Source: Coriobacteriia bacterium
Lineage (GTDB): Bacteria; Actinomycetota; Coriobacteriia; Anaerosomatales; Anaerosomataceae
DNA length: 64,000 nucleotides
NCBI GenBank assembly: GCA_030655755.1
Contig: JAUSOQ010000043.1
Coordinates: 1 to 64,000 of the forward strand
Reading direction: 5' to 3'
The notes under the pieces were generated by a model. It was not told the origin of the DNA. It made no database searches and saw nothing but the letters and a program-made list of their open reading frames with translations. Of the stretch, positions 1 to 8,270 are shown in pieces. Position numbers and translations under genes: made by a program. Each line of letters opens with the position of its first letter. Position 1 is the first letter of the stretch.

Positions 1-1
1 T

Positions 2-157
2 CGCGGCACCTTCCCGAGCGTCGCCGATCTCATCGCTGCGATTCGACGGTTCATCAACGCCTGGAACGAGCGCTGTGAGCCTTTCAACTGGACGAAGGAT
101 GCGGATACGATCCTACGTAAGGCCAACCGTCAAGACGCGTTGGTTACGCGACACTAG
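2..157 (+). CDS. IS630-type transposase, C-terminal end (partial at window edge)
   Basis: The frame is open from the first bases and ends at TAG 155-157, giving the last 51 residues of a protein. The segment AIRRFINAWNERCEPFNWTK followed by DADTILRKA matches the usual end of IS630-family DDE transposases, which cut and rejoin DNA at TA targets. The catalytic residues lie to the left of the window. The stop is only 3 bases from the stop of the convergent flavoprotein gene, so the right end of the element must lie in or next to that gene's 3' end. I cannot identify the terminal inverted repeat without the left end. Confidence 0.8.
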   Translation, partial: RGTFPSVADLIAAIRRFINAWNERCEPFNWTKDADTILRKANRQDALVTRH

Positions 158-160
158 GGA

Positions 161-1258
161 CTACAGTTCGTGGGTGATCCTGCTGACGATCGGCTGGGGC
201 ACGAAGCCCGCGACGTACTTGCCGGCGCGCGACTCCATCATAGGTAGCCAGCGGAACTTGCGGGCGATATTCGTGCGGATCCCGCTGCTTGCTTTGCGGT
301 ATGCTGCCACGGCATCGATGGGGTCGTTGTCCGCGACAGCGCTCCCCGCGAGGCGTCCCGTGTTCACTGCATAGGAGATGCCTTCACCTGATGTGGGGGA
401 CAGGAAGCCGCCCGCCTCGCCGGCAAGCAGTATCCTTCCCTCGCCGGCGACCACATCGTCGACGGAGCGCACATACAACGCGGTACATGCCTGCCGGGTC
501 ACGGTCTCGCCGAGCGCCGGCATCGCGGCTCGAAGGATGCGGACGATCTCGTTCTGCATCAGCCATGGTTGTTTGCTTTGCGGATAGTACACGCAACCGA
601 TATCGGCGACATCACCCTTCGGAACGACGTAGGTGTAAGCGTAGTCTTCACCGATCCCACGGATGTAGATGCAGTCGAAGTATGGCTCTATCGGGCCCTC
701 CAGGTGTACGAAGTCTTGCAAGGTGACGTACTGAGCGGTATTGGGAACGCCCAGATCACGGCGGACTTTTGAGCGCCCTCCGTCCGCACCGATAAGGTTG
801 TCGCACGTCAGGATCATGTCGCCTTTGCCAGAGCGGAGGGTCAAGGACACCTTCTCGGCGTCCTGTGTGAGCGAGCGGACCTCGCAAGGAGCGACGATCT
901 CCACTGATGGCGGCAAGATGCCCAACAGCCATTCGTCGAACAGCGCGCGGTCTACATTGAGCAGCTCCAGAGAAGTGACCTTCTTGATCTTCCGATCCCA
1001 ATCGTGAAAGCGGAAAAGCACCGTGCGGGGATCGAGGATGATGTCGTCTGGAATCGGGGCGTACTCTGCGAGTGTGCGCCTAGTGTGGGCATGCAACATT
1101 CCGCCGCAGCTCTTGTAGCGGGGCAGGAGTCCGGCTTCTACTAGAAGTGTCGATCCTGCGGGTGCAGCGTGGTATGCCGTAAGGATTCCGGCGGGACCTG
1201 CACCGACGATGATAGTACGGTAGTGTTCGGACTTAGGGGTAGGCGAGACGTCACGCAC
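161..1258 (-). CDS. FAD-dependent oxidoreductase, geranylgeranyl reductase family
   Basis: A 365-residue flavoprotein. The N-terminal Rossmann motif GAGPAG (residues 19-24) binds the ADP part of FAD. KSCGG at 49-53 resembles the KPCGG motif of geranylgeranyl-reductase-like enzymes, GADGGRSKVRR follows in mid-protein, and LLAGEAGGFLSPTSGEG near residue 280 is the second FAD-contacting (GD-type) motif. The family reduces isoprenoid double bonds in lipids, quinones or chlorophyll side chains; the substrate here is unknown. The start is GTG at 1258, with GGAAGGA about 8 bases upstream. The 3' end abuts a transposase, so the extreme C-terminus might have been altered by insertion, although the length is normal for the family. 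Confidence 0.8.
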   Translation of the reverse strand: MRDVSPTPKSEHYRTIIVGAGPAGILTAYHAAPAGSTLLVEAGLLPRYKSCGGMLHAHTRRTLAEYAPIPDDIILDPRTVLFRFHDWDRKIKKVTSLELLNVDRALFDEWLLGILPPSVEIVAPCEVRSLTQDAEKVSLTLRSGKGDMILTCDNLIGADGGRSKVRRDLGVPNTAQYVTLQDFVHLEGPIEPYFDCIYIRGIGEDYAYTYVVPKGDVADIGCVYYPQSKQPWLMQNEIVRILRAAMPALGETVTRQACTALYVRSVDDVVAGEGRILLAGEAGGFLSPTSGEGISYAVNTGRLAGSAVADNDPIDAVAAYRKASSGIRTNIARKFRWLPMMESRAGKYVAGFVPQPIVSRITHEL

Positions 1259-1384
1259 GAGTTCGTCCTTCCGTTGTTTGACGGGCGCTTTGCGCCGTGT
1301 GGATCCGTCTCTACTAGTTTCGCCTATCCAACCTCATGTCCTTTAGGCTGACTTGTGTCTCGTGCGTTGCAATTGCGCGGACGC

Positions 1385-1390
1385 TACAAT
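1385..1390 (+). promoter_or_regulatory. Probable -10 element (TACAAT)
   Basis: TACAAT lies 38 bases before the GTG of the cysteine-rich protein at 1429, in the divergent spacer after the flavoprotein start. No convincing -35 hexamer is found at 16-18 bases spacing, so the call rests on the -10 alone. Confidence 0.4.
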
Positions 1391-1428
1391 GAGAGCCTGT
1401 GATCGTGACAAGGGTCGAGGAGGACGAC

Positions 1429-1671
1429 GTGGCGGCGTGCTGGACGCTTCGAGGATGTGACGACGAGATGATGGCGGACTGTCCGCACGCCATCGATCCA
1501 AAGGAACAGTGTCCTGCTTCATGCATGGTGGGCAAGTGCTACCGTGAGACGCACGTAGTCACCAGTGACCCCGCTCTCATCTTCGAACCCTTCATCGACC
1601 GAAGTGCTGCGGCAAAAGAGCAGTGCACATTCTGCGAGTTCTTCCTCACGCACGGTCCACGTCTACCCTGA
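1429..1671 (+). CDS. Small cysteine-rich two-CW-type protein
   Basis: An 80-residue protein starting at GTG 1429, five bases after GAGGAGG (1417-1423). It begins MAACWTLRGC and continues with cysteines in the contexts DDEMMADCPH, KEQCPASCMVGKC and, near the end, EQCTFCEFF. The CW-x4-C beginning and evenly spaced later cysteines are typical of the 'two-CW' small proteins of anaerobes, presumed to bind a metal or iron-sulfur cluster. No function is established. It is transcribed divergently from the flavoprotein, which may point to a redox role, but this is inference. Confidence 0.65.
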   Translation: MAACWTLRGCDDEMMADCPHAIDPKEQCPASCMVGKCYRETHVVTSDPALIFEPFIDRSAAAKEQCTFCEFFLTHGPRLP

Positions 1672-1895
1672 GGCTGACGATGCGCTTGGGAACGGCAGGT
1701 GATCTGTGACCGAACGCCTACTGGCGTTCAAGGGCCGCGGTCAGAAGAAGGTCGCCATGGCTGTGGGGCTGATCAACCTGCTTACGTGGCTCATCGGCAG
1801 AGATACATGCAGACCACAACGACCCGCAAATGACAGGTGTCGACTCGGCGACGTACGTCTTAGGCTGGTCGAGCGTGATGCGCCGGGGACCGGAG
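1672..1895. other. Short spacer without a supported gene
   Basis: This 224-base stretch between the two-CW gene and the end of the DUF1015 gene holds a perfect 7-bp hairpin (GAACGCC at 1712-1718 with GGCGTTC at 1723-1729, loop TACT) but no T-run. A frame opening with GTG at 1706 runs into the DUF1015 gene; its first 35 codons are mildly hydrophobic, but there is no ribosome-binding site and nothing recognisable. Confidence 0.4.
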
Positions 1896-3191
1896 TCAGG
1901 CGAGGGACTTCATAAGGAGTCCCGACAGCAACTTCGGGTAGAAGTACGTCGACTTCTGCGGCATCGTGTCGCCGTCAAGGGCCACTGCGCGGAGCTGCTC
2001 CATTCGGGTGGGATTGACCACGAACGCGACGTCGCCGCCCGGGACCTTCAGGGCATCGTGGGCATCCTTCACGAATGTGAGACGCTCAAGCGTCGATGGA
2101 TCATCGGGATGGATGCCGAGCAGCGGCTTCAGTATGAGTTCTTGCAGGATCGCGACATCGAGGCGTTTCCAGTTGTTCCTGTGTTCAGTGGCGATGACTG
2201 TCGCCGGATCGATATCGGATTTGAGGGACACCAGGCGGGTCGTGCCGTCGGCGCTCTTCACGATGAACGTCGTTCGTGTCGAGCTTGCCAGCAATGCGGA
2301 GGGGTGACCAGAGGGGAGATCTGTCACATCGAAGTACTCGCCGAGCGCCGTCCAGAATGCAGCAGTATCGAACGCACCTTCTGCGCGCGCCACGCGATGC
2401 GTGGGGAGTACAAGGAGATCAGGGTCATCCATGTTGACGAGCGCCATCATGACGAAGTCGTAGGCCGGAGCCTCCGCGTGCGTGATGTCTCTGGCGGCGT
2501 CCTCGGCACGGCGCTCATCACGATAGGCGAGGGCGGTCGTGTAGCGATGATGTCCGTCAGCGATGAAGATCTGCTTCGGCGCCATGAAGACGTGTATCTG
2601 TTCGATGACGTGAGTGTCATGGATCGCCCACAGGCGGCTGAGCACGCCATCTGTGTCCGTTGCCTGGCTGATCGGCTCGGAGCGCATCGCATTCTCGAAC
2701 ACGGGATCGGTCTCGCCTGCGGGATCTGTGAACAGTCCGAACACCTGGCTGAGATTGGCGGCGCACGCGCGAGTCATGCGAAGACGGTCGTCGAGCGCCT
2801 TGGGTAGCGTGCGTTCGTGCGGAAGAACGACACCGTCCGAGAAGGGACGGAGTTCGATGGCTCCGACCAGAGCACGACGGCGGACGTGCCTGCCGTCGTG
2901 CTCCCAGGACTGCTCCAGCACATAGATCGCCGGGGCGAGATCCTTCACGAGTATGTTCTGCTCGCTCCACTCGATCCAACGAGCCGCACCGGTCTCGTAG
3001 CGGTTGCCGGGGGCGTTGGGGTCCAGCGGTCCTTCGGGCAGCTCAAGTGCGACGATATTGTGGGGGTCTTTGGCAAGGAGCGCCTCCCGCTGTTCGACGC
3101 TGATGACGTCGTATGGCGGTGCGATGAGTCGGCTGATGTCGGTCTCGTCGTGCCGGAACACGACGGCATTGAAGGGTTTGACGAGGGCCAT
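1896..3191 (-). CDS. DUF1015 family protein
   Basis: A 431-residue protein beginning MALVKPFNAVVFRHDETDIS at ATG 3191, with AAAGGA just upstream; the longer open frame further upstream has no ribosome-binding site and is dropped. Family hallmarks include LIAPPYDVIS near the N-terminus and FIADGHHRYTTALAYRDERR in the middle. DUF1015 proteins (often annotated SpoOJ/ParA/ParB/RepB-family or HTH proteins without good basis) are cytosolic and widespread in anaerobes. Their biochemical role is unknown, although the conserved DGHHR motif suggests an enzyme. It is transcribed in the same direction as azlCD but has its own start signal. Confidence 0.85.
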   Translation of the reverse strand: MALVKPFNAVVFRHDETDISRLIAPPYDVISVEQREALLAKDPHNIVALELPEGPLDPNAPGNRYETGAARWIEWSEQNILVKDLAPAIYVLEQSWEHDGRHVRRRALVGAIELRPFSDGVVLPHERTLPKALDDRLRMTRACAANLSQVFGLFTDPAGETDPVFENAMRSEPISQATDTDGVLSRLWAIHDTHVIEQIHVFMAPKQIFIADGHHRYTTALAYRDERRAEDAARDITHAEAPAYDFVMMALVNMDDPDLLVLPTHRVARAEGAFDTAAFWTALGEYFDVTDLPSGHPSALLASSTRTTFIVKSADGTTRLVSLKSDIDPATVIATEHRNNWKRLDVAILQELILKPLLGIHPDDPSTLERLTFVKDAHDALKVPGGDVAFVVNPTRMEQLRAVALDGDTMPQKSTYFYPKLLSGLLMKSLA

Positions 3192-3259
3192 CGGAATCCT
3201 TTCGGCTGGCTGTTGTACGGGGGAGGGTACCATCGGACGCGCGCCCAAGGGGTCACAGT

Positions 3260-3586
3260 TTAGCCGAGGAGGGCTTTGAAGGCCAGGTAGAACAGGATGC
3301 CGACAACGGTGGTGCCCAGGAAGTTGCGCCACTTGTAGTAGACGAACGCAGTCGGTAGCGCCGCGAAGAGATAGGGATTCTCCAGCGGGGGCAGCCACTT
3401 GCCATCGGGGCGTAGTACTTCACCTACCACGAGCGCGGCCATCACGGAGACCGGGATGAACGACAGCCAGCGCTGGACGGTCTTTGGGAACTCAAGACGG
3501 GCCATGAGTGCCATGGGGATGAAGCGAACCGTATAGTTGGCGAGTCCCATTCCCGCGACGATGGCCCATACGTATGTACTTTTCAC
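3260..3586 (-). CDS. azlD: AzlD family branched-chain amino acid exporter subunit
   Basis: A 108-residue, strongly hydrophobic protein with about four membrane segments (STYVWAIVAGMGLANYTVRF; FIPVSVMAALVVGEV; YLFAALPTAFVYY; FLGTTVVGILFYLAFKAL), the normal size for AzlD. AzlD works with AzlC to export branched-chain amino acids or analogues. The start is GTG 3586, which overlaps the TGA stop of the AzlC gene in the sequence GTGA, so the pair is translationally coupled. The open frame extends further upstream but only inside azlC. Confidence 0.85.
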   Translation of the reverse strand: MKSTYVWAIVAGMGLANYTVRFIPMALMARLEFPKTVQRWLSFIPVSVMAALVVGEVLRPDGKWLPPLENPYLFAALPTAFVYYKWRNFLGTTVVGILFYLAFKALLG

Positions 3587-4290
3587 CGGTATACCACCGT
3601 CCCGAAGGTCGCTGCTCCGATGGCTGCCGCCACGATGTACCACTTACCGGGCAGCACAAGTGCAAAGACGACCGCCAGGATCGCAGCGACCACGGCGATC
3701 ACTACGTGGCGCTTATCCTCGGCCTGCGCCACCAACAGCACGGTGAACATGGCCGGCATCGCGAACTCGACGCCGAAGCGGTAGGGATCACCGATCAAGC
3801 CGGAGCCAAGCGCGCCGAGTGCGGTGCCGAGCACCCATCCGGTCCACGCGACAGCGCCAACGCCGGCCATCGACCAGACATCACCGGTTCCCCGCCGGAG
3901 GGCGTTCATGTTCACAGCGAAGGTCTCATCGGTGACGCTGAAAGCAAGGGCAGCCTGGCCGGGAAGGGAGGCGGTCTTCACATACGGCGAGAGTGTCGCA
4001 GCGAACAGCACGTAGCGCAGGTTCACCACAGTGGTCGCCACAAGGACGCTCGCCACGTCTGCGCCGGCCTTCATGAGGGACAAGCCGATGAACTGACCGG
4101 CGCCGGCGAGCGCGGTCGCCGAGCATGCGATCGCCTGCACCGGGGAAAGGTCCCAACTTCGCGCAAGGATACCGAACGCGGTACCCACGGGCACGTAACC
4201 GAGGAAGATCGGAAAGCCCTGGCGGATACCGCGAACAAGACGATCACGCGCGCTCGGGCACGAAGGTTGCTGCAAAGGGGTTGTCGGCAT
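3583..4290 (-). CDS. azlC: AzlC family amino acid exporter, large subunit
   Basis: A 235-residue membrane protein. The recognisable family core is GFPIFLGYVPVGTAFGILAR, then AGAGQFIGLSLMKAGA, VVNLRYVLFAATLSPY and FSVTDETFAVN. AzlC forms the main part of the AzlCD branched-chain amino acid efflux system in the cytoplasmic membrane. The start chosen is ATG 4290 (MPTTPLQQPS); an upstream in-frame codon at 4332 would extend into the divergent promoter region. It is followed by azlD with a GTGA overlap. The specificity here is not shown by the sequence. Confidence 0.85.
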   Translation of the reverse strand: MPTTPLQQPSCPSARDRLVRGIRQGFPIFLGYVPVGTAFGILARSWDLSPVQAIACSATALAGAGQFIGLSLMKAGADVASVLVATTVVNLRYVLFAATLSPYVKTASLPGQAALAFSVTDETFAVNMNALRRGTGDVWSMAGVGAVAWTGWVLGTALGALGSGLIGDPYRFGVEFAMPAMFTVLLVAQAEDKRHVVIAVVAAILAVVFALVLPGKWYIVAAAIGAATFGTVVYR

Positions 4291-4327
4291 GTTGCGAATC
4301 GTAACACAGGCGCGATCAGCCACGCGG

Positions 4328-4333
4328 TACAAT
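4328..4333 (+). promoter_or_regulatory. Probable -10 element (TACAAT)
   Basis: GGTACAAT lies 25 bases before the ATG at 4358 in the 67-base divergent spacer after azlC. The -35 region is weak. Confidence 0.4.
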
Positions 4334-4357
4334 CAGGGAACAGGTCAAGAGGAGGCG

Positions 4358-4744
4358 ATGATCGTGGAGTTCTCACTCATATGCCCCAAAGACGGTACGG
4401 TTGATCTAGGCCTCGAGGACATCTCGGCCGTTGTTCTACGTGGTCCGGAGTCGATCGACATTGTCTTCACCTGTCCACGTTGCGGTAGCCAGATCAACGC
4501 ATCGCTACGGGTCCCGAATCTTTTGATGGCTGCGATGGAGCTCGCCCAGTACGCTGAGCGCGTTTCTGACGAGGACTCTGATCTGCGCTTCACGGAAGGT
4601 CCGTTGACCGGGCGCGATGATGGTTTCGGGGATCCCGTCGGAAATCCCGGTCGCCTTGCTGATTCGTATTGCGAGTACTTCCGCCGTCAACTCGCTGAAG
4701 TCGAGTGCGTGGAGGACCTTCTTGCTGAGATCGACTCTCGGTAA
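4358..4744 (+). CDS. Hypothetical zinc-ribbon-like protein
   Basis: A 128-residue acidic protein starting MIVEFSLICPKDGTVDLGLE at ATG 4358, preceded by GGAGG. Cysteines occur as one residue in LICPKD and a CxxC pair in TCPRCGSQINASL, which together look like half or all of a small zinc-binding ribbon. The remainder is acidic and probably helical (LAEVECVEDLLAEIDSR at the end). I do not recognise a family. It stands alone, divergent from azlC and convergent with the rhomboid gene 7 bases away. A regulatory or adaptor role is possible but unsupported. Confidence 0.7.
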   Translation: MIVEFSLICPKDGTVDLGLEDISAVVLRGPESIDIVFTCPRCGSQINASLRVPNLLMAAMELAQYAERVSDEDSDLRFTEGPLTGRDDGFGDPVGNPGRLADSYCEYFRRQLAEVECVEDLLAEIDSR

Positions 4745-4751
4745 GGCGGGA

Positions 4752-5447
4752 TCAGTAGCGACCGCCACGTGTCCGTCGGGCGAATCTGCTACTAAGCCAG
4801 AGCGGTAACACCAGGGCCAGGCCGACGGCGAAGCCCCCGATGTGGGAGAAGTAGGCTATGCCACCGGCCTGGGCGAGGGTCGGGTCTATGGATGCGACGC
4901 CACTCGCCAGCTGCAGTACGAACCAGAAGCCGATGACGATGAATGCTGGAACCCGAGCGATCTCGAAGAAGAAGAAGATCGGGATGAGCGTCAGTACAGA
5001 CGCGCGGGGGAATAGCAGGGCGTAGGCGCCCAGTACGCCAGCGATGGCGCCGCTGGCGCCGAGAGTGGGGATCGAAGAGCCAGGCGATACGAAGGCCTGC
5101 GCAGCTACGCCGGCTGTACCACAGGCGAGGTAGAAGGCGAGGAAGGGGAGACGTCCGAGGCGGTCCTCGACGTTGTTGCCGAAGATCCACAGGTACAGCA
5201 TGTTGCCCCCGATATGTACCCAGCCGGCATGCATGAACATCGCGGCGAAGACGGTTGCAAGCTGGTGTATGGAGGTGGGTTCTGTCGTGAAGCTGGATGC
5301 GACGAATGCCCACTTAGAGAAGAAGGCCTGAAGTGCTTCGGGACTCAGGGAGTGTTCATAGGCGAACACGGCTACGTTCAGCAGGATGAGCACGATCGTG
5401 ACGATGGGGAACCGACGGGTCGGATTATCGTCACGTAACGGTATCAT
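4752..5447 (-). CDS. Rhomboid family intramembrane serine protease
   Basis: A 231-residue polytopic membrane protein with the rhomboid fold. HAGWVHIGGNMLYLWIFG supplies the loop-1/TM2 His-Asn motif, GASGA holds the catalytic Ser132, and YFSHIGGFAVG holds the catalytic His202. Rhomboids cleave membrane-spanning helices of other proteins. The start is ATG 5447 (MIPLRDDNPTRRFPIV), which is typical of actinobacterial and clostridial homologues. The substrate is unknown, and no partner lies next to it except the divergent LemA/HtpX pair, which also concerns membrane protein quality. Confidence 0.9.
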   Translation of the reverse strand: MIPLRDDNPTRRFPIVTIVLILLNVAVFAYEHSLSPEALQAFFSKWAFVASSFTTEPTSIHQLATVFAAMFMHAGWVHIGGNMLYLWIFGNNVEDRLGRLPFLAFYLACGTAGVAAQAFVSPGSSIPTLGASGAIAGVLGAYALLFPRASVLTLIPIFFFFEIARVPAFIVIGFWFVLQLASGVASIDPTLAQAGGIAYFSHIGGFAVGLALVLPLWLSSRFARRTRGGRY

Positions 5448-5592
5448 CGGTCGCCCCTTCGTCTGGTACCATCGTCGTGTGATGCCGAACGCAGTGTACC
5501 GCTCACGCAGATGGCGTGGGGAACCTTAGGGTATGTTCAAGTCACAACGAAAGGTCGGTGGAAGCCGGCCGGATGAATCGGAGGATGATCGG

Positions 5593-6150
5593 ATGCTGTG
5601 GGCCTGTCTTGGTGCCGTCGGTCTGGGACTGTTTGTGATCGCCGCCGCCGTCATCGGTATCTACAACCGCCTTGTCACACTGCGCAACCGCGTTGACAAC
5701 GCCTGGTCACAGATCGATGTGCAGTTGCGCCGCCGCTATGACCTGATACCCAACCTCGTGGAGACGGTCAAAGGCTATGCAAAGCACGAGAGTGAGACGC
5801 TTGAGAAGGTCATAAAGGCCCGTCAGATGGCCATCGATGCAGGCTCGGTCAAGGACCAGAGTGCGGCCGAGAACATGCTCACCAGCACGTTGCGCAGTCT
5901 TTTTGCGGTTGCGGAGGCCTACCCGGATCTCAAGGCCAACGAGAACTTCATGATGTTGCAGGAAGAGCTCTCCGGCACCGAGTCGAAGATCGCCTATTCG
6001 CGGCAGTTCTACAATGATTCGGTCATGACGTACAACACGTCGGCCCAGACCTTCCCTAACAATATCCTGGCCGGCATGTTCGGTTTTTCGCAGCGCGACT
6101 ACTTCGAGATCGAAGAGGCCGCGAAAGAGCCAGTGAAGGTCCAGTTCTAG
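5593..6150 (+). CDS. LemA family membrane protein
   Basis: A 185-residue protein with an N-terminal membrane segment ([20 protein letters not shown]) followed by the very conserved LemA core: [40 protein letters not shown], and [15 protein letters not shown] near the end. The start ATG 5593 has GGAGG (5580-5584) at 8 bases and gives the normal family length; ATG 5533 lacks a good ribosome-binding site and adds 20 atypical residues. LemA proteins are helical membrane-attached proteins of unclear function. They are often next to M48 proteases, as here: htpX starts 3 bases after the stop. Confidence 0.88.
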   Translation: MLWACLGAVGLGLFVIAAAVIGIYNRLVTLRNRVDNAWSQIDVQLRRRYDLIPNLVETVKGYAKHESETLEKVIKARQMAIDAGSVKDQSAAENMLTSTLRSLFAVAEAYPDLKANENFMMLQEELSGTESKIAYSRQFYNDSVMTYNTSAQTFPNNILAGMFGFSQRDYFEIEEAAKEPVKVQF

Positions 6151-6153
6151 ACC

Positions 6154-7041
6154 GTGTATGACCAGATAACGTCGAACAAGCGGCGAAGCGCTGCTCTCAT
6201 CGTCGTCTTTGTGCTTCTTGTGATGGCCATCGGCTGGGTGTTCGGTCAGGCCACGGATTGGGGCTACGCCGGACTCGTGCTCGCGTTCGGCGTAGCGTTC
6301 GCCATGGCCTGGAGCTCGTACTGGTACTCGGACCGCATCGTGCTTGCGATGAGCCGTGCGCGACCGGTTGATCGCAACATCGAGCCCTACATCGTGAATA
6401 CCGTTGAGGGTCTTTCGATCGCGGCGGGCCTCCCGGTGCCGAAGGCGTACGTCATCGATGATCCTGCACCGAATGCGTTCGCGACGGGGCGCAACCCCGA
6501 GCATGCTGCGATCGTGGTCACCACCGGGCTCGTGCAGAAGTTGAACAGGCAGGAGCTCGAGGGCGTCATCGCGCATGAACTCTCGCACATCAAGAACTAC
6601 GACACGCTCGTGCAGACGCTCACTGCCGTTCTTGCCGGTACCATAGTGCTTGCATCGGATTGGATGCTGCGCTCGATGTGGTGGGGCGGCGGTCGTCGCC
6701 GCAACAGCGAGGGTGGTCAGATGCAGGTGATATTCATGATCGCGGGTCTTGTGCTTGCGATTCTGGCGCCGGTGTTCGCAGTGCTCATACAGATGGCGAT
6801 CTCGCGCAAGCGCGAGTATCTGGCTGACGCGAACGGAGCGTTACTCACGCGGTATCCTCTGGGACTTGCCGGTGCGTTGCGTAAGATCGCCGGTGATTCG
6901 AACAAGCTGCGGGTTGCCAATAAGGCGACGGAGTCGCTCTACATCTACAATCCTTTGAAGGACTATGGTCGAGGTATGAACTCGCTGTTCAACACTCACC
7001 CGCCGATCGATGAGCGGATTCGACGACTCGAGGCTATGTGA
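6154..7041 (+). CDS. htpX: HtpX-like M48 family zinc metalloprotease
   Basis: A 295-residue membrane protease. The zinc-binding motif HELSH is at residues 141-145, followed by IKNYDTLVQTL; the third ligand lies in SRKREYLADANGALLTRYP. Two N-terminal membrane segments and a mid-protein hydrophobic hairpin (VIFMIAGLVLAILAPVFAVL) match HtpX. HtpX degrades damaged membrane proteins. The gene begins at GTG 6154, three bases after the lemA stop, forming a lemA-htpX pair, and its TGA overlaps the lgt start region. The ribosome-binding site is weak, suggesting coupling to lemA. Confidence 0.92.
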   Translation: MYDQITSNKRRSAALIVVFVLLVMAIGWVFGQATDWGYAGLVLAFGVAFAMAWSSYWYSDRIVLAMSRARPVDRNIEPYIVNTVEGLSIAAGLPVPKAYVIDDPAPNAFATGRNPEHAAIVVTTGLVQKLNRQELEGVIAHELSHIKNYDTLVQTLTAVLAGTIVLASDWMLRSMWWGGGRRRNSEGGQMQVIFMIAGLVLAILAPVFAVLIQMAISRKREYLADANGALLTRYPLGLAGALRKIAGDSNKLRVANKATESLYIYNPLKDYGRGMNSLFNTHPPIDERIRRLEAM

Positions 7042-7907
7042 TGACGACGCTTGCACTCTTGACCTACCCGCACATCGATCCCGTCCTGCTGCGTATCGGC
7101 CCGCTTGCTCTCAGGTGGTATGGACTGGCGTACGTACTCGGTTTCGTGGGCGCCGGACTACTCATGAGGCGTCTGAACCGTACCTGGAAGATGGGCCTAT
7201 CGGGCGATGATCAGCTCGACATCGTCCTCGTGGCAGTCGTAGGACTGATCGTGGGCGCGCGCGTAGGATACATGCTGTTCTACGATCTCTCCGGACTTCT
7301 CAAGGCCCCGCTGTCGATATTCGCGCTGTGGGACGGTGGGATGTCGTTCCATGGCGGGCTGATCGGCATCCTTCTGGCCGGGTGGTTGATTCGCAAGCGA
7401 GTGGATGTGCCCTTCCTGCGTCTTGCTGACATGGGCGCAGTCGGAGCTCCCATAGGGCTCTTCTTGGGCAGACTTGGCAATTTCATAAACGGAGAACTGT
7501 GGGGTCGTACCACCAACGTGCCCTGGGCGATGGTTCCTCCGTACGGGGGCGCGCCAAGGCATCCATCGCAGCTTTATGAGGCGATTCTCGAGGGCCTTGT
7601 GCTCTTCTTGGTGATGCTCGTGTTGGCGCGCAAGCGACGTTCTGACGGGTTCCAGGTCGGCGTGATGTTGGCGCTGTATGGTGTGTTTCGCATCGCAGTG
7701 GAGTTCGTGCGTGAGCCTGACGCGCAGCTCGGCTTCATCCTCGGACCATTCACCATGGGCCAGCTGTTGAGCCTACCGGTGCTCCTCGCGGGCATCTGGC
7801 TGGGATGGCGTGCGTTGCGCAAGCCAATGCGCGCGTTTGACGACAACGGAGTATCTACGGCATTGGTTGACGGTGACAGCGCAGGCCCGACTTTTCAGGA
7901 AGACTGA
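7041..7907 (+). CDS. lgt: Prolipoprotein diacylglyceryl transferase
   Basis: Lgt moves a diacylglyceryl group from phosphatidylglycerol to the lipobox cysteine of prelipoproteins in the cytoplasmic membrane. The 288-residue protein shows the N-terminal LRWYGLAYVLGF segment, VGARVGYMLFY, GGMSFHGGLIG and the family signature GRLGNFINGELWGR. ATG 7041 shares one base with the htpX stop (TGATG); an overlapping GTG at 7038 is also in frame. The window encodes several likely lipoproteins (8271, 14006, 35348) that would need this enzyme. Confidence 0.95.
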   Translation: MTTLALLTYPHIDPVLLRIGPLALRWYGLAYVLGFVGAGLLMRRLNRTWKMGLSGDDQLDIVLVAVVGLIVGARVGYMLFYDLSGLLKAPLSIFALWDGGMSFHGGLIGILLAGWLIRKRVDVPFLRLADMGAVGAPIGLFLGRLGNFINGELWGRTTNVPWAMVPPYGGAPRHPSQLYEAILEGLVLFLVMLVLARKRRSDGFQVGVMLALYGVFRIAVEFVREPDAQLGFILGPFTMGQLLSLPVLLAGIWLGWRALRKPMRAFDDNGVSTALVDGDSAGPTFQED

Positions 7908-7916
7908 GTACGGGGC

Positions 7917-8123
7917 TTAGCGAGAACAGATCGAATCCAGCGGCTTCCAGCAGGGCGCATCTCGCTTGAGACACTTCAGGGCATCGCTCGGTGTCAGACG
8001 CTTTATCGGGTTGCAGTACGCACAGTAGAACTCGGGCAGCGCCCCGACGATGTCCTTGACCTCCGGATCCGCGTACGGGTCGGCGTCAGGCTGCTGGAGT
8101 ATGTGAAGTAAGATGCAGGGCAA
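7917..8123 (-). CDS. Small cysteine-containing hypothetical protein
   Basis: A 68-residue frame starting at TTG 8123 with GGGAGG five bases upstream. It contains the motif EFYCAYCNPIKRL (a CxxC), then KCLKRDAPCW and a last cysteine in LDSICSR. Five or six cysteines in 68 residues suggest metal or disulfide binding. It is convergent with lgt and divergent from the DUF3048 gene. I do not recognise a family, and reality as a gene rests on the good ribosome-binding site and cysteine pattern. Confidence 0.5.
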   Translation of the reverse strand: MPCILLHILQQPDADPYADPEVKDIVGALPEFYCAYCNPIKRLTPSDALKCLKRDAPCWKPLDSICSR

Positions 8124-8214
8124 CGGGTCCTCCCGATCGTGTCTTCAATCATTGTAGCCGCACGCAGCTGTCTCGTCCTATGATGACGACGCGATGACGC
8201 TCCGGCAGGTCGAA

Positions 8215-8243
8215 TTGACCCCTCCAGCCGAGGCCCGTAGACT
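8215..8243 (+). promoter_or_regulatory. Sigma-70-type promoter of the DUF3048 lipoprotein gene
   Basis: TTGACC (8215-8220) and TAGACT (8238-8243) are separated by 17 bases, ending 27 bases before the ATG; AGGAGG precedes the start. This is one of the best two-element promoters in the window. Confidence 0.65.
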
Positions 8244-8270
8244 TGTCGGGAATCTTAGGAGGTCACACGC

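Noticed and set aside
1706-1915. A 69-codon frame with a partly hydrophobic start
   Set aside because: It has no ribosome-binding site, runs into the 3' end of the DUF1015 gene and has no recognisable motif.
1830-2807. A 325-codon plus-strand frame
   Set aside because: It lies opposite the DUF1015 gene and shows no family motifs or ribosome site.
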